Shown here: piece by piece, positions 6,757-11,547 of the stretch
Numbering within the stretch: position 1 is the first letter of the stretch
How the letters are laid out: each line of letters opens with the position of its first letter
DNA from: CAZKUR01 sp964556005
Lineage (GTDB): Bacteria; Bacteroidota; Ignavibacteria; Ignavibacteriales; Ignavibacteriaceae
Reading direction: 5' to 3'
Assembly (NCBI GenBank): GCA_964556005.1
Contig: CAZKUR010000111.1
Location: 1 to 11,547 of the forward strand
DNA: 11,547 bases
Notes under the pieces: generated by a model
Told to the model about the DNA's origin: nothing
What the model saw: the letters and a program-made list of their open reading frames with translations, nothing else
Databases searched by the model: none
Program-made: the position numbers and the translations under genes

Positions 6757-7530
6757 CTATAAATTTATTTGCAAACCATCAAATGAAATCAAAAATGACT
6801 GCCTAATGGAAGGAGTTAAAAAATTTAAGAATTTTTGAATCTTTTCTTCATCATTTTCCCCAATGTGGATTAAATAAATTTTCTCCGGTTTAACGGAATT
6901 ATAAACCTTCGTCAAGCGATTCAAATCATAATGGGAAACCTCAATGATCATCTTATCAATTTTAAAATCTTTAAACAACAGAAGATCTTCCCAATCACCA
7001 ATATCGCCGGAATAAAAAATATTTTTATTTTCGATTTTAAATAACAGGCTGCTGCATGAAAAATTTAATTTTTTCTTTTCATCGTAAATTTTATATTCAT
7101 TAAGATGACAATTTTGCCGTGCTAAAATTTCAAAACTTTCTGAAATCTTGATATATGAATTTTCATTGAAGCCCACATATTGAATATCAAATCCCATTTT
7201 CTTTTCAAACAAGTATGAACAATAGAGAAAATTTTTAATTGTATCGAGAAGATTTTCATTAATGAATACGATAAGTCTTTTTTCCCTGTTTATTAATTTC
7301 ATTTGAACGATAAGCGATGCGTAGCCTGAAAAATGATCGGGATGGAGGTGTGTAAAAATTATTCCGTCGATATCGTTAAATGAAATGTTTTGATTAAGTA
7401 ATGCTTTTGAAACTCCGTCCCCGGCATCTACAAGAAGATTGAAATTATTATGAGAAACTATAAAGGAAGAATGGAACCTGTTCAGCGAAACTTTACCGGA
7501 GCCTGTACCTATAAATATTAAGGAACTCAA
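6757..7530 (-). CDS. Metallo-beta-lactamase-fold hydrolase, RNase Z-like group
   Basis: A 257-residue protein of the MBL superfamily, closest in pattern to the ElaC/RNase Z-like branch. The N-terminus has the first-strand motif LIFIGTGSG (4-12), then LLVDAGDG (32-39). The metal-binding THLHPDH is at 60-66 (His61, His63, Asp65, His66), and further likely ligands are His142, Asp176 in YSGDIGD and His222 in LIHIGE. A complete two-metal site is therefore present. At 257 residues it is shorter than true RNase Z (about 300) and I see no clear exosite insertion, so a tRNA 3'-processing role is possible but not assured; it could hydrolyse a phosphodiester or another substrate. The start is TTG, overlapping the stop of the SPOR gene (TTGA). 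No ATG is available upstream, and the first strand begins at once, which fixes the start. It is co-transcribed with miaB and the SPOR gene. Confidence 0.87.
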   Translation of the reverse strand: MSSLIFIGTGSGKVSLNRFHSSFIVSHNNFNLLVDAGDGVSKALLNQNISFNDIDGIIFTHLHPDHFSGYASLIVQMKLINREKRLIVFINENLLDTIKNFLYCSYLFEKKMGFDIQYVGFNENSYIKISESFEILARQNCHLNEYKIYDEKKKLNFSCSSLLFKIENKNIFYSGDIGDWEDLLLFKDFKIDKMIIEVSHYDLNRLTKVYNSVKPEKIYLIHIGENDEEKIQKFLNFLTPSIRQSFLISFDGLQINL

Positions 7531-8285
7531 TTCATGCTCTGTTCGATTGGGATAACCTGCCCGGTGATTTTAAATTTCGTTTCGATTTCCTGAAGAATGT
7601 TTTTTGCGTCTTCTTCATTTGTAAATTTTCCGACATAAACAACCTGAAATGTTGAACCGGCTACACTTTTATCTTTAATAATTGAAAAGTACCCTGCATT
7701 AACAAAATCTTTTTGAAGCGAAAGTGCATTATCTTTATTACTGAAAGCGCCTGCCTGTATAGTGTATTTAAAAATATTTTCTTTTGTGCCAACAGCCGGT
7801 GGTTCTTTTGTTACAGAAGAAGTATCGATAGTGGTTTCATTTTCGGTTAATTTTTCATCTGTCTTAGAACTATCATACTGAATATTCTGGCTAATAATTT
7901 TTAAATACGGAGAAGAAGGGTATCCCGCTCTTAATCTTTCAAGGTATGAATTCGCCGTGTCATATGAACCTAAAGCGTAGTAGTAAGTGTAAATTCGATA
8001 AAGAGCAGCGTCGGCATATTTGCTGCCGGGATATTTATTTATTATAGTCTTGTATATCTCAACAGCATCCCGGGCATTTTGTGTAAGCACTCCATCAAGA
8101 AACATAACAGATGGATCGTTTGGATTTTTGTTTTTTAATTGGAGCAATCCGTCTTTTGCATCTCTTAGATCGCCTCTTTCAATTTGTTTTAGATAAGGAA
8201 CGATATTGGCTTCCTGGGAGAAAGCTTCACCGGAAAGTAATATTAAAGCAAGACAAACAAAAAAATAAATATTTGTTTTCAACAT
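7527..8285 (-). CDS. Exported TPR and SPOR-domain protein
   Basis: A 252-residue protein with a signal peptide (residues 1-23, likely cut AFS-Q). The mature N-terminal half is helical and TPR/Tol-PAL YbgF-like: repeats around residues 27-60 and 61-125, including VEIYKTIINKYPGSKYADAA and LERLRAGYPSSPY. A hydrophilic Ser/Thr/Glu-rich linker (about 137-170) leads to a C-terminal SPOR domain (about 172-248), with YTIQAGAFSNKDNA and FQVVYVGKFTNEEDA marking its two repeats. SPOR domains bind peptidoglycan denuded of stem peptides, often at the division septum. The protein should therefore act in the periplasm at the cell wall. It lies 54 bases after miaB and overlaps the MBL gene by four bases. No Shine-Dalgarno site is obvious. 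Specific partner and function unknown. Confidence 0.9.
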   Translation of the reverse strand: MLKTNIYFFVCLALILLSGEAFSQEANIVPYLKQIERGDLRDAKDGLLQLKNKNPNDPSVMFLDGVLTQNARDAVEIYKTIINKYPGSKYADAALYRIYTYYYALGSYDTANSYLERLRAGYPSSPYLKIISQNIQYDSSKTDEKLTENETTIDTSSVTKEPPAVGTKENIFKYTIQAGAFSNKDNALSLQKDFVNAGYFSIIKDKSVAGSTFQVVYVGKFTNEEDAKNILQEIETKFKITGQVIPIEQSMN

Positions 8286-8339
8286 AAGTCTAATTTGAAA
8301 AATAATACACTGCTTTTAATATCTCAGAAAATCCAATCG

Positions 8340-9689
8340 TTATGCGGTTAATACTAAATCCTCATCAACCGGGTTTACAATTTCAACCACATCACCGAAT
8401 AAAGTAGAATTTGTCGCCTTATTTATTTTAATCTTAACATAAGTTCCAGGAACGATCTTTTCGTTCTTCGGAAAGATTGTAACTTTATTGGTGCCGGTTC
8501 TTCCGGACATAAATTGATCGGATTTTTTACTTAAGCCTTCAGCTAAAATAATTTCTTCTTTTCCGATTAATTTTTGATTTAATTCGAATGAAATTTGAAG
8601 CTGCAGATCAATAATTTCCTGCAGCCTTTTTGTTTTAATTTCATTTGAGACATCATCATTCATTCTGAATGCTTTTGTTCCTTCCCGAGCCGAATATTTG
8701 AACATATAAGCGCCGTCATATTTTACCTTCCTCATTACGTCAAGGGTCATCACATGATCTTCATATGTTTCGGTTGGAAATCCAGCAATAATATCGGTAG
8801 AAAAACTCACGCCGGGAATAATCTTCCTTGCTTTTTCAATCAGTTTTAAATATTCCTCAATTGTATAAGTTCTGTTCATTAACTCCAAAATTCTGTTTGA
8901 ACCTGACTGAACCGGCAGATGAATATAATTGCAAATGTTTTGATTTTCGGCAATAGTATAAAGAAGCTTATCCGAAAGATCCTGCGGATGCGAAGTTGTA
9001 AAACGAACTCTCATATTTTTATCGACTTGAGCGCATGCCGATAAGAGATCGGCAAAATCATAACTACCGTCGAGATAAGAATTTACATTTTGCCCTAAAA
9101 GAGTAACTTCTTTAAATCCTCTTTCCGATAGCTGCTTTATCTCCGTGGTGACCGAATCCAGCTTACGACTTCTTTCTCTTCCTCTTGTGAAAGGAACTAC
9201 GCAGAACGTACAAAATTTATCGCAGCCTCTCATTACGGAAATCCATGCAGATAAGCCGTCTTCACGAAAAGGAATTATGTCATCGTACGTTTCCGTTTTT
9301 GATAACCTAACACCAATGCCCTTCTCTCCGTTAAATGCAGTTTCAATCAGCTCAGGGAGTCTTCTGTATTCATCCGGTCCGACTACGACATCAACTACTT
9401 TTTTATCTTCAACTAAATCGCTTCTTAAACGTTCGGCCATACATCCGAGAATGCCGAGAATTAGGTTCGGATTTGAATTTTTTAAAGTTTTTAAATTACC
9501 AAGTCTTCCGTAAATTCTTTGCTCGGCGTTTTCCCTAATGCTGCATGTGTTAAGCAGAATAACATCTGCATTTTCAGGATTATCTGTTTTTTCAAATCCG
9601 TTATTTTTTAGAACACCCAAAACGACTTCGGTATCTGCAAGATTCATCTGGCATCCGTAAGTTTCTATATAAACGCTGTTTTTCTGCAT
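8340..9689 (-). CDS. miaB: tRNA-2-methylthio-N6-dimethylallyladenosine synthase MiaB
   Basis: A 449-residue radical-SAM methylthiotransferase that adds a methylthio group to i6A37 in tRNAs reading UNN codons. Domains in order: UPF0004 N-terminal domain with three cysteines for the auxiliary 4Fe-4S cluster (Cys13 in ETYGCQMN, Cys49 in LLNTCSIRENAE, Cys83 in GILGCMAE); radical-SAM core with CDKFCTFC (Cys156, 160, 163); TSHPQDLSD and IHLPVQSGSN segments; and a C-terminal TRAM domain (about 377-437) for tRNA binding. RENAEQRIYGRL and SARKxGTKA-like segments favour MiaB over MtaB or RimO. The reading frame is open for 57 more codons (to 9860), but the start at 9689 is preferred: homology begins there (VYIETYGCQMN) and a Bacteroidota-type promoter falls inside the extension. 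It is the first gene of the operon. All cluster ligands are intact. Confidence 0.96.
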   Translation of the reverse strand: MQKNSVYIETYGCQMNLADTEVVLGVLKNNGFEKTDNPENADVILLNTCSIRENAEQRIYGRLGNLKTLKNSNPNLILGILGCMAERLRSDLVEDKKVVDVVVGPDEYRRLPELIETAFNGEKGIGVRLSKTETYDDIIPFREDGLSAWISVMRGCDKFCTFCVVPFTRGRERSRKLDSVTTEIKQLSERGFKEVTLLGQNVNSYLDGSYDFADLLSACAQVDKNMRVRFTTSHPQDLSDKLLYTIAENQNICNYIHLPVQSGSNRILELMNRTYTIEEYLKLIEKARKIIPGVSFSTDIIAGFPTETYEDHVMTLDVMRKVKYDGAYMFKYSAREGTKAFRMNDDVSNEIKTKRLQEIIDLQLQISFELNQKLIGKEEIILAEGLSKKSDQFMSGRTGTNKVTIFPKNEKIVPGTYVKIKINKATNSTLFGDVVEIVNPVDEDLVLTA

Positions 9690-9709
9690 AATTTCGTTTG
9701 TTTTTTGAA

Positions 9710-9741
9710 CAAATATAAAGTTTAATTTATTGCAGTTCAAT
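9710..9741 (-). promoter_or_regulatory. Bacteroidota-type promoter for miaB and the operon
   Basis: On the minus strand ATTG (9738-9741) is followed after 20 bases by TATATTTG (9710-9717). The latter is an exact match to the TAnnTTTG -7 box of the Bacteroidota primary sigma factor, and the spacing matches the known TTTG-N19/20-TAnnTTTG layout. Transcription would begin around 9700-9705, giving a short leader of roughly 10-20 bases before the ATG at 9689. This placement excludes the longer miaB reading frame. Confidence 0.65.
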
Positions 9742-9913
9742 GATTTAACGGATAGACGTATTTCTTCTATCCTAAATCTAAATACATAGTGATGGATATT
9801 GTAATAATTCTTCAATAGTGGTTGGATGCTGATAATCGGATAATTGATGCAGTCGCTCAATACTAAATTTATTCTAATAAATACTCATTGCTCGATTCTC
9901 GAATCCGGATAAC

Positions 9914-9947
9914 AAAAGAGGTGTAATATAAGTGAATATTACACCTC
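9914..9947 (-). terminator. Rho-independent terminator of the T9SS-cargo gene
   Basis: A perfect 12-bp inverted repeat (GAGGTGTAATAT, 9918-9929, with ATATTACACCTC, 9936-9947) and a 6-base loop. On the minus strand the hairpin is followed by TTTTG, so it terminates minus-strand transcription coming from the gene ending at 10080. The plus strand has no T run after it. The stem is only moderately GC-rich and the T run is short, so efficiency is uncertain. Confidence 0.72.
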
Positions 9948-9981
9948 TCAAAATCATTAGAAAATTTTTCTATAATTTTTA

Positions 9982-9995
9982 CAGCTTTAAAGCTG
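9982..9995. repeat. Perfect 14-bp palindrome CAGCTTTAAAGCTG
   Basis: A gapless perfect palindrome between the T9SS-cargo gene and its terminator. Without a loop it would be a poor RNA hairpin, so a protein-binding (dimeric regulator) site or chance are the options. Nothing shows which. Confidence 0.3.
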
Positions 9996-10079
9996 CTTAC
10001 TTTCGAACCTACGGCGTAGTCACAAAGCTAACTTCTAGGTCACTAATGTTTAACAACGCCCTAACCTTGAAGGCGACTG

Positions 10080-11547
10080 CTATTTCATTAGCATCATTTT
10101 GCGAACTTGTACAAAATTAGATGTTTCAAGCTTGTAGAAATAAATTCCGCTTGTAAGTTGAGCAGCATTGAAATTAATTTCATAATTACCTGCTGTTCTA
10201 AAGCCGCTAACCAATGTCTTAACTTCCTGACCTAGAACATTGAAAATTTTCAAACTAACATTTGCTGCTTTTGGAATTGAAAATTTTATTACAGTGCTCG
10301 GATTGAACGGATTGGGATAATTTTGTGACAATTCGAATTTTCCGGGTGTAGTTACACTTACCTCAACCACTTTGGAATATTTGAATGTTCCGTCAAAATC
10401 AACTTGCTTTAGCCTGTAATAATAATTTCCTGAGCTTAAATTTTCATCGCTATAAGTGTAAGCGGAACTTCTTGTTGTGGTTCCATTTCCTTTTACGAAG
10501 GAAATTTTATTCCATGTACCGTTTTCAACTTTTCTCTGTATTTCAAAACCGGAATTATTAACTTCCGATTTAGTATTCCAATTTAATCTCACATTGTTAT
10601 TATTAACATTTGCAGTGAAAGAGGTTAATTCTACAGGAAGAATTGATTCCCAACTAGTTCCTATCCTTATACCATCAACTACAAGATTCTGGCTTGTGTT
10701 GTATTTTCTGAATGAAATAGCTCCAGGATTAATATCGGTTGCACCTGAATTAGCAAGCGGACCAATTGTAGGAGTTGAAGGCTCTGTATTAGGAAAAGAT
10801 CCGTCAAATACAAACAAACTAACATCATCGTCATCGGTACTTGCATTTATTGTGTACTTAAGAACAAGAAGGTATGTAGTACCTAATGAATATGAATTAG
10901 AAGTAACGGTGGCAGTTTCAGTAGAAAATGCTAAACCAAATTCAAGATTTGGGTTAGTACCTTCAAGATAAACTCTGCCGCGGTAATTAAAATTATATGG
11001 ATTTTCGGCAAAGTGAAGAAAATAACCGTTTGGATTATCAGTAACGTTCACCATAAAAGATGCATAAATGCTTCCTGAAGTTTGTGAATCGAATAATCTA
11101 TGATCATCTTCGCTATTTCCGAATAACAAAGCCGCATTTCCTATACCAGAGGATAAATAACCAGGGAAAGTTAATCCGCCGTCATTAACAGTAATCGGGT
11201 TTGTACCACCGGCACTATGAGCAACCCATCCGTGGGATGTTATATTGTCATTTGCCGGGAAATCAAAATCTTCAACAAAAGGTAATGCGACTGAAGTTGA
11301 AAACGAAGCAAGTAAAGTAGTGGGATTCATTGAATCGTTATATTCATAAACTCCGGCAACACCAATAATATAGGTGAATGTATCACCGGTTCCTGAAAAA
11401 GTATAATCCCAGGTTGAAGCGCCTGCAGGAACGCTTGTAGATGTTGTTGTATGAGTACCGGCAGCAAGTGTCCAAACAACAGTATCTCCGATTGCTGCAT
11501 CAAAAGATGTAGGAGTAAACCCTGCATCATCAACGGAAACATCGATT
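10080..11547 (-). CDS. T9SS-sorted secreted multidomain protein (5' end outside window)
   Basis: At least 488 residues; the frame stays open to the window edge, so the signal peptide and true start lie beyond 11547. The Met at 11330 is internal. Visible domains, numbered from the window edge: a cupredoxin-like domain (about 1-82) with TPTSFDAAIGDTVVWTL, GTHTTTS, WDYTFSGTGDTFTY and GVYEYN; a LamG/concanavalin-like beta-sandwich (about 89-302, with SHGWVAHSAGGTNPITV); an FnIII-like module (about 303-400, beginning PVELTSFTA, common before sorting domains); and a T9SS type A sorting domain (about 402-488) with NYPNPFNPSTVIKFSIP and a terminal KMMLMK. The protein should pass through the Sec and T9SS machines to the surface or outside. 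The cupredoxin keeps the first copper histidine (codon 11451-11453) but not the later Cys, His and Met. Its transcript ends at 9914-9947. Enzyme function is not apparent; adhesion or matrix roles are possible. Confidence 0.9.
   Translation of the reverse strand, partial: IDVSVDDAGFTPTSFDAAIGDTVVWTLAAGTHTTTSTSVPAGASTWDYTFSGTGDTFTYIIGVAGVYEYNDSMNPTTLLASFSTSVALPFVEDFDFPANDNITSHGWVAHSAGGTNPITVNDGGLTFPGYLSSGIGNAALLFGNSEDDHRLFDSQTSGSIYASFMVNVTDNPNGYFLHFAENPYNFNYRGRVYLEGTNPNLEFGLAFSTETATVTSNSYSLGTTYLLVLKYTINASTDDDDVSLFVFDGSFPNTEPSTPTIGPLANSGATDINPGAISFRKYNTSQNLVVDGIRIGTSWESILPVELTSFTANVNNNNVRLNWNTKSEVNNSGFEIQRKVENGTWNKISFVKGNGTTTRSSAYTYSDENLSSGNYYYRLKQVDFDGTFKYSKVVEVSVTTPGKFELSQNYPNPFNPSTVIKFSIPKAANVSLKIFNVLGQEVKTLVSGFRTAGNYEINFNAAQLTSGIYFYKLETSNFVQVRKMMLMK

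Larger units (their letters stand above)
9690..10079. other. 390-base intergenic region with terminator, palindrome and promoter
   Basis: No convincing gene. Reading along the minus strand it holds the structured 3' region of the T9SS-cargo gene (10079 to 9948), a strong terminator hairpin (9914-9947), a featureless stretch (about 9913 to 9742), and the operon promoter (9710-9741). Within the first part are short inverted repeats: CGCC/GGCG at 10057-10075, CTACGGCGTAG at 10009-10019 and CAGCTTTAAAGCTG at 9982-9995. Confidence 0.6.

Noticed and set aside
9145..9513. Plus-strand 122-codon frame
   Set aside because: Lies opposite the radical-SAM core of miaB, which is fully conserved; low-complexity Ser/Leu/Pro composition typical of an antisense shadow.
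9995..10025. tRNA-like T-loop (TTCGAA at 10002-10007) on the minus strand
   Set aside because: Flanking bases do not form a T-stem and no anticodon arm or acceptor stem can be drawn; probably chance.
9932..10120. Plus-strand 62-codon frame in the intergenic region
   Set aside because: Begins inside the terminator hairpin, runs into the T9SS gene on the other strand, has no Shine-Dalgarno site and no recognisable features.
10477..10971. Plus-strand 164-codon frame
   Set aside because: Lies opposite the LamG/FnIII part of the T9SS-cargo protein, whose coding frame is clear; no motif and no ribosome site.
11327..11542. Minus-strand 71-codon frame at the right edge, overlapping the Met at 11330 by four bases
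   Set aside because: The T9SS-cargo frame itself stays open to the window edge and encodes a recognisable cupredoxin-like domain there, so this Leu/Gln-rich frame is a shadow.
1..11547. Mobile elements, CRISPR arrays, phage or defence genes
   Set aside because: No transposase, integrase, Cas, restriction or toxin motif and no regularly spaced direct repeats were seen; gene order and composition look like stable chromosomal core.

Overview
The window looks like a chromosomal segment from a member of the Bacteroidota/Ignavibacteria side of the tree. It is AT-rich with ordinary codon use throughout. The first minus-strand protein ends in a type IX secretion (T9SS) C-terminal sorting domain of the YPNPFNPST type. 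A promoter with a Bacteroidota-style -33/-7 layout sits before miaB. Some genes have Shine-Dalgarno sites (AAAGGAG, AGGAG), which fits Ignavibacteria/Chlorobi better than classical Bacteroides. Placement in Ignavibacteria is an inference; there is no rRNA or tRNA in the window.

Every gene I can support lies on the minus strand, so transcription runs from high to low coordinates. At the right edge (11547 to 10080) is the 3' part of a large secreted protein: a cupredoxin-like domain that has lost most copper ligands, a LamG-like beta-sandwich, an FnIII-like module and the T9SS sorting domain. It is followed by a structured 3' region ending in a perfect 12-bp hairpin with a T run (terminator).

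A Bacteroidota-type promoter at about 9710-9741 then starts what looks like one long operon of ten genes, ending at 210. In order of transcription these are: miaB (tRNA methylthiotransferase), a TPR/SPOR-domain periplasmic protein, an RNase Z-like metallo-beta-lactamase-fold hydrolase, a sigma-54 activator without receiver domain, lptE (LPS-transport lipoprotein), a membrane processive family 2 glycosyltransferase, a cytoplasmic TPR protein, an AAG/MPG-type 3-methyladenine DNA glycosylase, a family 9 (heptosyltransferase-like) glycosyltransferase, and an exported DUF3108 protein. Most junctions overlap or are under 60 bases; the one larger gap (134 bases, 6623-6756) is the only place where the operon might be split.

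The common theme is the cell envelope: LPS delivery (LptE), sugar transfer (GT2, GT9), peptidoglycan-associated SPOR protein and exported DUF3108, with tRNA modification and DNA repair genes carried along. From memory, the miaB / sigma-54 activator / lptE grouping recurs in Bacteroidota genomes; here SPOR and MBL genes sit inside it. I see no mobile element, CRISPR array, phage gene, rRNA or tRNA, and nothing that amounts to a wholly new defence or mobile system. The most interesting items are the sigma-54 activator fused by overlap to lptE, the copper-site-less cupredoxin in a T9SS cargo protein, and the structured intergenic regions.
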